A DNA stretch of 36,565 nt, from NCBI RefSeq assembly GCF_905209685.1, contig NZ_CAJLUB010000004.1, forward strand, positions 1-36,565. The letters are read 5' to 3'. Positions 24,494 through 32,675 of this stretch are shown piece after piece. The translations under genes were made by a program, and so were the position numbers. Each line of letters starts with the position of its first letter. Position 1 is the first letter of the stretch. The notes beneath the pieces were generated by a model, which made no database searches, was not told the origin of the DNA, and saw only the letters and a program-made list of their open reading frames with translations. The DNA comes from an uncultured Veillonella sp. Its GTDB lineage: Bacteria; Bacillota; Negativicutes; Veillonellales; Veillonellaceae.

Positions 24494-26239
24494 CTAACTC
24501 CCGCTTTTTTGACGAATCCATAGATTATAAAAAGCCCCTTTTAACTCAATTAATTCTTTGAAAGAACCTTTTTCTATTATTTTACCATATTCAATATAAA
24601 CAATTTCATTTGCTTCTTGTACTGTGGATAATCGATGAGCAATGCTTACGATTGTTTTACTACCACGGATATTTTCAATACTCGCTTGTATTTGTTTTTC
24701 AGTATGACTATCTACGTTAGCCGTTGCTTCATCTAATAATAGAATAGGTGTATTTCTTATGAGCGTACGTCCAAAGGCTAGTAGTTGCTTTTGACCGTCT
24801 GATAATAGTGAACCTAAGTACCCTACAGGTGTATTATAGCCTTCTGGTAATTGTTCAATCATAGTATCTAAATTAACTTGTTTTGCTGCTCTTACCATTT
24901 CATCATGACTGATAGAAGTATCAAACAGTGTAAGATTATCTTTAATAGACCCTTTAAATAAATACGCTTGTTGGAATACATACCCCATTAAGTGACGGAG
25001 TACAGAGCTATCGTATTTAGCAATATCAATACCATTTATATAGATGGTACCCTTTGTAGGTTTATAGATACCCATTAATAAAGATAACAATGTGGATTTA
25101 CCACTACCAGAGGGACCAACAATGCCTGTAAAATCACCAGACTTAATATGTAAGGTGAAATCTTGTAATGCATAGGTATCATTATTTTCATAAGAGAACC
25201 AAACATGATCAAATTCAATTGATTCAACAGGAATCAGTTCTTTCGGAACTTCATCGACCATATTTCGGTCTTTCTCTTCTAATAATGGTACTAATCGTTC
25301 AGCTCCAGCTAATGAACTTTGCAATGAATTATATTTGTCTGCAATTTCCTTTAATGGCTGAAAGAAACGATCCATATATTGAATGAAAGCAAATACAGTA
25401 CCTGCATCGGCTACAGAATCTACTAAATTAGTAGTAGTAAATATGACGATTAAAGCTACGAAAAACAAGCCATCAACGAGAGGTCTGAAAATAGAAAATG
25501 TTGTAACTTCAAAAAGACCAGCTTCTAAAAAACCTTTGTTAACAGTTTCATATCTACCTTCTATGGCTTTTTCTCCACCGTAGGATTTAACTATAACAAT
25601 ATAGTTCAGCAATTCCTTAATGCTCGCATTGGAGGCCGCTACAGACCGTCTTACTTGACGAAAAGCCTTTCTAGAAAACTTTTGATATACCCAAATAATC
25701 CCGCCCATAATAGGTACTAAAATCGTCATAATAACAGCTAACGGTACATTAATGGCATACATGAAGGCTAATATACCAATAATCATTAATCCGCTACTAG
25801 CTAAGTTTAACAATACATCGGTATATAAGGTACGCAGTGATTCCACATCATTAGTAATACGGGTTACCCAATTGCCAATAGGCAATTTATAAAATTCATC
25901 ATGTGGTTTATGTAGAATTTTTTGGAACACAATATGGCGAATATTATAGATTATTTTTTGACCAAAGCTTTTTAAAAAGTAATTTTCTACGAAAATAAAA
26001 CATACACTACCAATGATTGTTAAGCCATATAAAACAGCATAATATTCAATGACATGAATATCATTAGTGGCAAATCCTAGATCTATTACTTGTTTTGTAA
26101 GATACGGTCTAAATAATAATAATATAAGATTTCCAGCGAGTGCGATTGTAGCTATTAATAAGATGCCTAAATAGGGTTTAATATATGCAGTTATATAGGA
26201 GAATAGAGCCCAGTCATTTCTAACGTTATGCTTATTCAT
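24494..26239 (-). CDS. ABC exporter half-transporter, catalytic subunit (BmrD/YheH-like)
   Basis: A 581-residue protein from ATG 26237-26239, chosen for AAAGGAG upstream; the longer reading to 26287 lies in the preceding gene. Six membrane helices (about 15-290) precede an ATPase domain with Walker A GPSGSGKS (375-382), Walker B ILLLDE with catalytic Glu (504) and H-loop IAHRLST. The signature is LLSDGQ (478-483), in which Asp replaces the first Gly of LSGGQ. This deviation complements the missing Glu of the partner. It overlaps the partner gene by 8 nt. Likely a multidrug or lipid exporter in the inner membrane; the substrate is unknown. Confidence 0.9.
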   Translation of the reverse strand: MNKHNVRNDWALFSYITAYIKPYLGILLIATIALAGNLILLLFRPYLTKQVIDLGFATNDIHVIEYYAVLYGLTIIGSVCFIFVENYFLKSFGQKIIYNIRHIVFQKILHKPHDEFYKLPIGNWVTRITNDVESLRTLYTDVLLNLASSGLMIIGILAFMYAINVPLAVIMTILVPIMGGIIWVYQKFSRKAFRQVRRSVAASNASIKELLNYIVIVKSYGGEKAIEGRYETVNKGFLEAGLFEVTTFSIFRPLVDGLFFVALIVIFTTTNLVDSVADAGTVFAFIQYMDRFFQPLKEIADKYNSLQSSLAGAERLVPLLEEKDRNMVDEVPKELIPVESIEFDHVWFSYENNDTYALQDFTLHIKSGDFTGIVGPSGSGKSTLLSLLMGIYKPTKGTIYINGIDIAKYDSSVLRHLMGYVFQQAYLFKGSIKDNLTLFDTSISHDEMVRAAKQVNLDTMIEQLPEGYNTPVGYLGSLLSDGQKQLLAFGRTLIRNTPILLLDEATANVDSHTEKQIQASIENIRGSKTIVSIAHRLSTVQEANEIVYIEYGKIIEKGSFKELIELKGAFYNLWIRQKSGS

Positions 26240-27953
26240 TATGACTCTCTCCTTTCTGCGCTTCATAAAGGGTTTTATATAAACCATTTCTAGTTAACAA
26301 TTCTTCATGTGTACCCTCTTCAACTATATGGCCTTCATCAAAGACAATAATTTTATCCGCCTTTTCAATGACCTCTAAGCGTTGAGAAATACATAATATA
26401 GTTTGTGTATGAACCGTATGTAATGTATCTAAAATAGTATTGACGGTTACTGCATCTAACGCAGAGAAACAATCATCTAATAATAAATATGGTGCATTTT
26501 TGTAAAAACCTCGAGCCATATTAATGCGTTGTTTTTGGCCCCCCGATAAGTCATGACCTTCTTCTGCAAGATTATGTAAATCATTATGTAAAAGGTCTCC
26601 TAAATCTCTATATAAGTCTGCTTTTTTTGCGGCTACCTCAACCGATTCATGCATAGGTAAGTCTTTACCAAATTTAATATTATCTTCGATGGTAGTGCTC
26701 AATAAATAAGATTGAGTTGGCACATAAGCAATTGAATTTCTAAGCTTAGATAATGGTATATCTGATATATCTTGATTTCCAATATATATAGACTTCGGCG
26801 GACATTCTTGTAGACCAATAAGTAGTTTAAAGAGTGTACTTTTACCAGAACCAGGTTTACCTACAATACCAATAAAAGATCCTTTCCGAATGGTTGTAGA
26901 TACTTGTGATAATGCATGACCTTTAGAGTTTTCATAGTTAAAATCTAAATAACGTATATTGATATCTTCAAGTGGTAATACCTCCGTAGTGTCATCAATT
27001 GACTCGATTGGTAGACGTAAGAAGTCCGTAATACGATCTAAGGATGCCAAACCTTTTTGGACAATAGAAATAAGCCCACCAAATCCAATTAAAGGTCCTA
27101 CTATTAACATAATAAAGGAATTGATAGTTACAAATTCACCTATAGTCATATTGCCTTCGACAGCTAGATGTCCACATATAAAAATACTAATACTAATACA
27201 AATAAAGGGCGCAATTCTTGTTAAAGGGGTTAGTACAGAATCTAATAATGCTACATCCATATTTTTCTTATAGTTCAATTTATTTATTTTTTCAAAAGAA
27301 TTAGAAATAATACGTTCCCTATTAAAAGCTCTAATTACATCTATACCTTGAAATAATTCTTGGCCAAATTCTGTCATGTCACTATACGTTGCCTGCGCAC
27401 TACGCTGTTTAGCACGCAATTTCCGACCTAACACAAAGATAGCTACAATGATGAAAAATACAGGTGTCATAATTTTGAAAGCTAATAAACCATCTATCTT
27501 TTGTATGAGAATAATTGATCCTACAATGGAATAAAATATGATATCCACCACAATCATTACACCTAAACCTAACGCTACACGAAGAGATGTAACATCATTC
27601 GTCATTAACGCCATTACTTTACCAGGTCCATTTGCCTCATAGTATGTTGTTTTTATTTGTAATGCTTTTCTACACAAAATTTCACGAAAAAGGTACTCCA
27701 TACGACGGATGGAACCAAGTAAGGTACGTCGTGAAATAACTTTTAGAATCGTTATGATAATAAATAATAGAATAAAGTAAATAATATAATTGACTAAGCC
27801 TTCTTTATTGTGACTTAGGGTATCGATGGCATTACCAATGAATTGTGGCACAAATAAAAATGCTATATCAATAGCAATTAGCATAGTTAAGCCGATGGCA
27901 TAAACCCAGCCTTCTCGGCGGAAAAACTGCATAAATAGCTCTATAGGTTTCAT
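26232..27953 (-). CDS. ABC exporter half-transporter, degenerate-site subunit (BmrC/YheI-like)
   Basis: A 573-residue half-transporter with six helices (about 15-300) and an ATPase domain: Walker A GKPGSGKS (365-372), canonical signature LSGGQ (469-473), and Walker B YLLLDD, where position 494 is Asp instead of the catalytic Glu. This is the pattern of the BmrC-type subunit in asymmetric heterodimers. ATG 27951-27953 has AGAGG a few bases upstream and it is the first gene of a three-gene operon with a well-formed promoter. Length matches the family; substrate unknown. Confidence 0.9.
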   Translation of the reverse strand: MKPIELFMQFFRREGWVYAIGLTMLIAIDIAFLFVPQFIGNAIDTLSHNKEGLVNYIIYFILLFIIITILKVISRRTLLGSIRRMEYLFREILCRKALQIKTTYYEANGPGKVMALMTNDVTSLRVALGLGVMIVVDIIFYSIVGSIILIQKIDGLLAFKIMTPVFFIIVAIFVLGRKLRAKQRSAQATYSDMTEFGQELFQGIDVIRAFNRERIISNSFEKINKLNYKKNMDVALLDSVLTPLTRIAPFICISISIFICGHLAVEGNMTIGEFVTINSFIMLIVGPLIGFGGLISIVQKGLASLDRITDFLRLPIESIDDTTEVLPLEDINIRYLDFNYENSKGHALSQVSTTIRKGSFIGIVGKPGSGKSTLFKLLIGLQECPPKSIYIGNQDISDIPLSKLRNSIAYVPTQSYLLSTTIEDNIKFGKDLPMHESVEVAAKKADLYRDLGDLLHNDLHNLAEEGHDLSGGQKQRINMARGFYKNAPYLLLDDCFSALDAVTVNTILDTLHTVHTQTILCISQRLEVIEKADKIIVFDEGHIVEEGTHEELLTRNGLYKTLYEAQKGESHNE

Positions 27954-28001
27954 AGGACCTCTCAGTTAAATTTCTATATTACAGGATTATCATTATTTAA
28001 A

Positions 28002-28042
28002 TATACTCCTTATAGTATACACATTTTTTTCATATATCTTAA
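28002..28042 (-). promoter_or_regulatory. Promoter and possible operator of the ABC exporter operon
   Basis: On the minus strand TTAAGA (28037-28042), a 17-nt spacer and TATACT (28014-28019) form a good promoter. The -10 is one arm of a 6-bp inverted repeat, TATACT-N6-AGTATA (28002-28019), that would cover the start site and could bind a repressor. Confidence 0.5.
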
Positions 28043-28111
28043 TACACCTATACGTATATAATGTAGTTTATTACAATATTCTCTCATTAGTAGTTACCAA
28101 TAATATAATTT

Positions 28112-28126
28112 TTATAATCTATAATA
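28112..28126. promoter_or_regulatory. Possible PerR-like box upstream of tpx
   Basis: TTATAAT followed by a C and a poorly matching right half; 10 of 14 informative positions fit the PerR box pattern. The setting is AT-rich, so chance is a real possibility. It would lie about 35 bp upstream of the tpx -35 hexamer. Confidence 0.2.
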
Positions 28127-28147
28127 ACACTATATCGAATTTTTTAG

Positions 28148-28176
28148 TTTACTTATGGTAATGTAAGTGTTATACT
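28148..28176 (+). promoter_or_regulatory. Promoter of tpx
   Basis: TTTACT (28148-28153), a 17-nt spacer and TATACT (28171-28176) match the housekeeping consensus at four and five positions. The spacer holds an ACTTA-N8-TAAGT inverted repeat. The predicted leader is about 57 nt, with AGGAGG before the gene. Confidence 0.6.
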
Positions 28177-28239
28177 ATGCATAGATACAAAACGTATCCT
28201 TACAAACATTAGAATTAAAACTCTTAGGAGGAATACAAC

Positions 28240-28755
28240 ATGGAAAAACGTACTGGCGTAGTAACATTTGCAGGTGGCCCTATCACATTGGTTGGTCCAG
28301 AAGTTAAAGTAGGTCAACAAGCTCCTGACTTCACAGTTTTAAGCAACGACTTACAACCTAAAACATTAAAAGATTTCGAAGGTAAAGTAAAAGTTATCTC
28401 CGTTGTTCCTTCCCTTGATACAGGCGTTTGTGACGCTCAAACTCGTTGGTTCAACCAAGATGCTACTGCACTTTCTGATGATGTTGTAGTATTGACAATT
28501 TCTATGGACTTGCCGTTCGCTCAAAAACGTTGGTGTGGCGCTGCTGGCGTTGATAAAGTTATTACTTTATCCGACCACAAAGATGCTTCCTTCGGTGAAA
28601 ACTATGGTTTCTTGATCGAAGAACTTCGTCTTTTGACTCGTGGCGTAGTAGTAATCAACAAAGAAGACAAAGTTACTTATGTTGAATATGTACCTGAAGT
28701 AACTCAAGCAGTTAACTTCGATGCTGCATTAGAAGCAATTAAAGCTGATATCTAA
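28240..28755 (+). CDS. tpx: Thiol peroxidase Tpx (atypical 2-Cys peroxiredoxin)
   Basis: Reduces hydrogen and organic peroxides with thioredoxin as electron donor. The 171-residue protein has the peroxidatic motif [16 protein letters not shown], with Cys64 and the preceding Thr, and [12 protein letters not shown] with the resolving Cys99. Codon choice favours C-ending codons much more than neighbouring genes do, which suggests high expression. AGGAGG lies eight bases before the ATG. It is transcribed divergently from the ABC exporter operon and ends at a strong terminator. Confidence 0.97.
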   Translation: MEKRTGVVTFAGGPITLVGPEVKVGQQAPDFTVLSNDLQPKTLKDFEGKVKVISVVPSLDTGVCDAQTRWFNQDATALSDDVVVLTISMDLPFAQKRWCGAAGVDKVITLSDHKDASFGENYGFLIEELRLLTRGVVVINKEDKVTYVEYVPEVTQAVNFDAALEAIKADI

Positions 28756-28793
28756 TTCTTAGATATTCTGTTGATTATACTGTGGTGTAATCG

Positions 28794-28824
28794 AAAAAAG
28801 ACCGTACGGTGTACGGTCTTTTTT
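28794..28824. terminator. Terminator after tpx
   Basis: A perfect 14-bp stem, AAAAAAGACCGTAC with GTACGGTCTTTTTT, has a 3-nt loop and ends in a T-run on the plus strand. It lies 38 nt after the tpx stop and 41 nt before the psiE-like start. Confidence 0.92.
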
Positions 28825-28865
28825 ATGTGGTATAGTATTTAAAGTTTTATTGTAGGTGAATTATA

Positions 28866-29261
28866 ATGTGGATTCGTATTTCTAAACTATTATTAACAAT
28901 AAAAAATATAGCCCTTGTAGGCGTTGGTATTTCACTTTGTATTGCCCTTATCAATACATTAATAAGTCTCGGCTATGTTACTTGGGCAAATATTCAAGGA
29001 TATAGCACATACTCTTTATTAATTGAAGAATTAATTACCTTCTTCCTATACTTTGAGTTTATTGCACTCATCGTAAAATACTTTAAAAATAACTTCCACT
29101 TCCCTCTTGATTTCTTTTTGTATATTGGGATTACAGCAATTGTAAGACTTCTAATTATTGACCATGAATCTGCATTTGATAATTTAATTTGGTCCGTTGC
29201 GATTCTTGTACTCGTATGTAGTTTAGTATTAGTAGAAAAATTTATTGGACATAACGAGTAA
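28866..29261 (+). CDS. PsiE-like small membrane protein
   Basis: A 131-residue protein with four hydrophobic helices (about 8-30, 50-70, 78-98 and 105-125). The central segment KYFKNNFHFPLDFFLYIGIT and RLLIIDHESA resemble PsiE, a phosphate-starvation-inducible inner membrane protein of enterobacteria with no settled function. The ATG has AGGTGA eight to nine bases upstream. No Pho box was identified. It lies in the same direction as tpx but after a strong terminator, so it probably has its own promoter. Membership in the PsiE family is from recalled motif similarity. Confidence 0.75.
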   Translation: MWIRISKLLLTIKNIALVGVGISLCIALINTLISLGYVTWANIQGYSTYSLLIEELITFFLYFEFIALIVKYFKNNFHFPLDFFLYIGITAIVRLLIIDHESAFDNLIWSVAILVLVCSLVLVEKFIGHNE

Positions 29262-29300
29262 TAGCTTTAAGAACTAAATTATAAATAGGTAATATAAATA

Positions 29301-29332
29301 AAAGGGCTCCTACAAATGTAGGAGCCTTTTTT
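29301..29332. terminator. Bidirectional terminator between psiE-like gene and glnA
   Basis: GGCTCCTACA pairs with TGTAGGAGCC around a minimal loop, followed by TTTTTT on the plus strand and preceded by AAA, which gives T-residues on minus. It sits between convergent genes and can serve both. Confidence 0.88.
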
Positions 29333-29353
29333 GAGCAATTAAATCAATCGATA

Positions 29354-31255
29354 TTAGAAGATATTTTTTGCATAGTTAGCATATTTAGCTTCTAATTCTT
29401 CCATTTTATCGTTCATTTCAATTTGTAATTGAGATGCTAAGTCATATTCACGGTCATTAAGTGCATCGATTAAACGAGTGAATAAAGATTTGCGATCATC
29501 GCTATCTTTAGCAAGATAGAAACGTAAATCGTTAACTTCTGCAAAACGTTTATCATCTACACTATTACGGCTATCAGTATGAATAGCTACCATATTACGA
29601 ACAGTATCAAGATTACTAGGGATTAAACGGTGAGCTAATACAAGTTTCCAACGTTTCAAAATAGATGCAATGAAGGAATCCATCAAGTCCTTAGCAAACG
29701 CATTACCTTGAGCCAATGTTTCAACTAATTCAGGATTGTTTTGGTAACCTTTAATATTTTCCCATACAGTAGCTGGTGCAATACCAAACATTTGATTACG
29801 TTCTTCTTGAGTGAAATCATCGAATACGTCTTTTTCTGTACGGTATGCACGGTTTGTAGCAAGGTATTCAGCTGGTTCACCAACTTCTTTAGAAAGTTCT
29901 GCTTCCAATTGAGCTTGTGTTTTACCAGATGTAATAGCATATTTCATACCATCAAATGCAGAGATGAAAATCAATGCCAAAGCAGTGTATGTATTTGTAT
30001 AAGGGTTTGGAGAACGTAATTCATAACGTGTTGCCATAGGATTATCGATATCGCGAATCAAACCACAAAGGATTGTACGGTTACGGCTAGGTTCAGACGG
30101 ATCAGTACCTAAAGATGTAACAATACATACTGGAGCTTCGAAACCAGGTTTTAAACGATTTAAGGAGTCTGTTGTGGAGCTGATGAATGGATTAATTGCT
30201 TCGTAGTGTTTCAATAGACCCATGATAGCACCAATACCTAAGGAGCTAGCAGATTCTTTACGCATATCTTCTGGGCTGAACAAGTTAACAAGTTTACCAG
30301 ATTTCAATTTAGCCATAACACCAAAGTGTGTATGTTCACCAGAACCAGCTACACCAATAATAGGTTTCGCATTGAATGTTACATCAAGACCATTTTCGCG
30401 GAATACTTCACGAACGATAATACGAGCTTGTAATTCATTATCTGCTGTTTGTAATGGGTTGCCAGAGAATTTCCAGTCGATTTCCAATTGTTCCAATACA
30501 ACGGATTCATGACCATCTTCATCAAGTTTAGCTTTTACACCACCAACTTCTTTATGGCCCATTTCAGCATCCATACCGTATTTATCAAGACGTTCTACGG
30601 CTTGTTCTAATGCAGTACGAACAGTGCCGTGTGTACGTTGCCAGTATTGTTCTTGCAAACGTTGAGAAACGGACAATTCTTTTTTAGTAACTGTTTTAGA
30701 AGGTGTTTTTACCCAGAATTCTAATTCAGTAGCAGATGTGAAAACAATATCTACCACATCATCAGCTTTCACATGAGGCATACCAGGTACACCTTTTTCT
30801 TTGATCAAGGATAACAATTCTGCACGAACATAGTCACAGCTGCGTTTCAAAATAGAACGAGAATCTACATAGCGGTAATTATGCATCAAGAATGCAGGAA
30901 TACGAAGTGTACCAGTTGGCAAACCTGTTGCTTCATCAATGTTTTCGTAGTTGTAATCAACAAACCAGTTTACACTTGGGTCGCCCCACATATCAACACG
31001 AGCATTGTTCAATGTAGCGATATTTGTCAATACTACAGAGGAACCATCAGTTTGAACAGCACGGCCTTCAAAGAATGCTTCATAATCATCAAAGAATGCA
31101 GCCATTGGGATTTTTTCATCTGTATCATTACCAGCTAAGTCGATACCTACTAAAGATACGAATTTAATTTCTGGATGTTGTTCTAATAGAGATAAAACAC
31201 CTTCTTTACCATATTGACCTGCAGGAATGTAATACAATAATTCTTTTGTAGCCAT
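29354..31255 (-). CDS. glnA: Glutamine synthetase, long form
   Basis: ATP-dependent synthesis of glutamine from glutamate and ammonia. The start is ATG 31253-31255 with AGGAGG seven bases upstream, giving 633 residues; the reading to 31306 enters the leader hairpin. Active-site motifs are ELEF (177-180), QLEIDW, FNAKPI, GSGEHTHFG (304-312), NRTILCGLIR (392-401) and RYELRSPNPYTN (410-421). The enzyme is clearly longer than the usual 440-470 residue type I form: about 200 residues follow the last active-site motif. No NPxDKNLY adenylylation site was seen. Single-gene unit with its own promoter and leader terminator. Confidence 0.9.
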   Translation of the reverse strand: MATKELLYYIPAGQYGKEGVLSLLEQHPEIKFVSLVGIDLAGNDTDEKIPMAAFFDDYEAFFEGRAVQTDGSSVVLTNIATLNNARVDMWGDPSVNWFVDYNYENIDEATGLPTGTLRIPAFLMHNYRYVDSRSILKRSCDYVRAELLSLIKEKGVPGMPHVKADDVVDIVFTSATELEFWVKTPSKTVTKKELSVSQRLQEQYWQRTHGTVRTALEQAVERLDKYGMDAEMGHKEVGGVKAKLDEDGHESVVLEQLEIDWKFSGNPLQTADNELQARIIVREVFRENGLDVTFNAKPIIGVAGSGEHTHFGVMAKLKSGKLVNLFSPEDMRKESASSLGIGAIMGLLKHYEAINPFISSTTDSLNRLKPGFEAPVCIVTSLGTDPSEPSRNRTILCGLIRDIDNPMATRYELRSPNPYTNTYTALALIFISAFDGMKYAITSGKTQAQLEAELSKEVGEPAEYLATNRAYRTEKDVFDDFTQEERNQMFGIAPATVWENIKGYQNNPELVETLAQGNAFAKDLMDSFIASILKRWKLVLAHRLIPSNLDTVRNMVAIHTDSRNSVDDKRFAEVNDLRFYLAKDSDDRKSLFTRLIDALNDREYDLASQLQIEMNDKMEELEAKYANYAKNIF

Positions 31256-31275
31256 ATTTGTTCCTCCTAAACTAT

Positions 31276-31332
31276 AAAAAAAGACTCCAACAATGTAGAT
31301 ATACAAACTGCATACCTATCCAGTGGAGTCTT
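31276..31332 (-). terminator. Leader terminator (attenuator) of glnA
   Basis: On the minus strand AAGACTCCA (31324-31332) pairs with TGGAGTCTT (31281-31289) and a T-run follows at once. The 34-nt apical part can form TATGCA-GTT-TGTATA. The T-run ends about 20 nt before the glnA start, leaving no room for a promoter downstream. Confidence 0.75.
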
Positions 31333-31358
31333 CATTGACTAATTATTTTCTTGACTAC

Positions 31359-31388
31359 ATATTACCATAGTGAGAAAATTCTTGTCAA
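31359..31388 (-). promoter_or_regulatory. Predicted promoter of glnA
   Basis: A perfect TTGACA (31383-31388), an 18-nt spacer and TAATAT (31359-31364) on the minus strand. The start near 31352 would give a leader of about 97 nt that contains the whole terminator hairpin. Confidence 0.6.
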
Positions 31389-31416
31389 CAACTTTCTATA
31401 GAATTTTACCAGAATA

Positions 31417-31860
31417 TTAACCTAGTAATTCTTTTACGATGGTATTTACTAATTTACCATCTGCACGGCCTTTAGTATGTGGCATAACATGTTTCATAAC
31501 GTTACCCATATTTACATTATCTCCGCACTCAGCAATGGCTTTTTTTACAACATCGCGAATTTCATCTTCTGTCAATTGCGCTGGCATATATTTTTGAAGA
31601 ACAGCTATTTCTTCCTTAACATGACTAATTAAATCTTCACGACCTGCCTTTTCAAATTCTGTAAGAGAATCTTGGCGTGTTTTCATTTCTTTAGCTAAAA
31701 TACCTAATACACCATTATCATCAAGTTCAATTTTATCATTTATTTCTGTATTTTTAATGGCACTATTGACCATACGAATAACAGATAAAGCTATTTTGCC
31801 TTCTTCTCGAGCCTTCATAGCAGCTTTCATATCTTCTTTTAATTGATCTTTTAAACTCAT
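31417..31860 (-). CDS. yqeY: GatB/YqeY domain protein
   Basis: A 147-residue YqeY protein, related to the tail domain of GatB that contacts tRNA. Family marks are LKEDMKAAMKAREEGKIALSVIRM near the N-terminus, EIAVLQKYMPAQLTEDEI in the middle, and MGNVMKHVMPHTKGRADGKLVN near the end. Function of the free protein is unclear. AGGAGG lies five bases before the ATG. It follows rpsU, the usual Firmicutes neighbour; a hairpin and a palindrome separate the two. Confidence 0.93.
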   Translation of the reverse strand: MSLKDQLKEDMKAAMKAREEGKIALSVIRMVNSAIKNTEINDKIELDDNGVLGILAKEMKTRQDSLTEFEKAGREDLISHVKEEIAVLQKYMPAQLTEDEIRDVVKKAIAECGDNVNMGNVMKHVMPHTKGRADGKLVNTIVKELLG

Positions 31861-31893
31861 GGGAACCTCCTATACGACTCAATCATTAAATAC

Positions 31894-31918
31894 ATATTAG
31901 TATCTTAGAAACTAATAT
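31894..31918. repeat. 25-bp near-perfect palindrome upstream of yqeY
   Basis: Arms ATATTAGT and ACTAATAT enclose TCT-T-AGA with one mismatched pair (A at 31902 and A at 31910), so 11 of 12 pairs match about a central T at 31906. It lies 34 bp before the yqeY start, between the rpsU 3' hairpin and the gene. Its form suits a dimeric DNA-binding protein; no known box was recognised. Confidence 0.6.
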
Positions 31919-31928
31919 ATATAAAGAA

Positions 31929-31975
31929 ACCCTAATTCTGGATTTCATGAAGCCATGAAAAGGCAGAATTAGGGT
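31929..31975 (-). terminator. Long hairpin/terminator after rpsU
   Basis: A perfect 12-bp stem, ACCCTAATTCTG with CAGAATTAGGGT, contains an inner 7-bp stem TTTCATG/CATGAAA with a 4-nt loop. It starts 7 nt after the rpsU stop. The T-tract beyond it is short and broken (TTTCTTTA), so read-through into yqeY is likely. Confidence 0.7.
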
Positions 31976-31982
31976 AATCATC

Positions 31983-32162
31983 TTATGCTCTGAATTTGCG
32001 TTTTCTTGCTGCTTCAGATTTTTTCTTTCTTTTTACGCTTGGTTTTTCGTAGTGTTCGCGTTTTCTTACTTCAGACAAAACACCCGCTTTTTGGCAGGAG
32101 CGTTTGAATCGACGAAGAGCACTTTCAAGCGTTTCGTTTTTACCGACTTTGATTTCAGACAT
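31983..32162 (-). CDS. rpsU: 30S ribosomal protein S21
   Basis: A 59-residue, strongly basic protein translated directly from the minus strand: [20 protein letters not shown] at the N-terminus, then [20 protein letters not shown] and a lysine/arginine-rich tail ending KRKFRA. This is ribosomal protein S21, which binds near the 3' end of 16S rRNA and the platform. GGAGG(GAGG) lies upstream of the ATG at 32160-32162. The order mtaB-HIT-rpsU-yqeY is standard for Firmicutes. It is driven by a consensus promoter about 65 bp upstream. Confidence 0.97.
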   Translation of the reverse strand: MSEIKVGKNETLESALRRFKRSCQKAGVLSEVRKREHYEKPSVKRKKKSEAARKRKFRA

Positions 32163-32225
32163 CTATATCCCTCCCTCCAAAAATAATCTCGGGAAGTGCT
32201 GATAATTTACATACGCACATATAAT

Positions 32226-32254
32226 ATTATATGTATAGGTATAGATGTTGTCAA
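32226..32254 (-). promoter_or_regulatory. Consensus promoter of rpsU
   Basis: Minus-strand TTGACA (32249-32254), a 17-nt spacer and TATAAT (32226-32231) match the housekeeping sigma consensus at all twelve positions. The start is expected near 32219, giving a leader of about 57 nt. Confidence 0.9.
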
Positions 32255-32319
32255 TATTTTCCGGTATATTTTATAGGAATTTTAATAAGTATTATAAAAA
32301 GAATACATTATACTCAATT

Positions 32320-32664
32320 TTAAGCTTCAGGCCAGCCCATTTCTTCGCCACCTAAAAGATGTGCATGCATATGGAACACCGTTTGACCTGCTTTTGCGCC
32401 AGTATTAAAGATCAAACGATAACCATCTTTAGAAATACCTAGTTCTTTCGCTACATCACGTACGAATGGCAATAAACCTTCCACATAGTCTTCATTTTTT
32501 TCAGTAAGATGAGCAATGTTAGCTACATGATTTTTTGGCACAATAAGAACATGTACTTTTTTCACTGGTTCAATATCATGGAATGCATAAAATTTATCGT
32601 TTTCTAATACTTTTTTAGATGGAATTTCACCATTGATAATTTTACAGAAAATGCAGTCACTCAT
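32320..32664 (-). CDS. HIT family nucleotide-binding protein
   Basis: A 114-residue histidine-triad protein of the HINT branch. CIFCKIINGEIPSK lies at residues 4-17 and the catalytic triad HMHAHLL at 98-104. HINT proteins hydrolyse adenosine 5'-phosphoramidates; the biological substrate in bacteria is unclear. The two Cys of CIFC recall the zinc-binding form. AAGGAG lies seven bases before the ATG. It follows mtaB by 11 nt. Confidence 0.93.
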   Translation of the reverse strand: MSDCIFCKIINGEIPSKKVLENDKFYAFHDIEPVKKVHVLIVPKNHVANIAHLTEKNEDYVEGLLPFVRDVAKELGISKDGYRLIFNTGAKAGQTVFHMHAHLLGGEEMGWPEA

Positions 32665-32675
32665 ACGATAACTCC

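Noticed and set aside
31256..31352. Known glutamine riboswitch or T-box in the glnA leader
   Set aside because: No recognised conserved core of either class was found; only a terminator and weak alternative pairing are visible.
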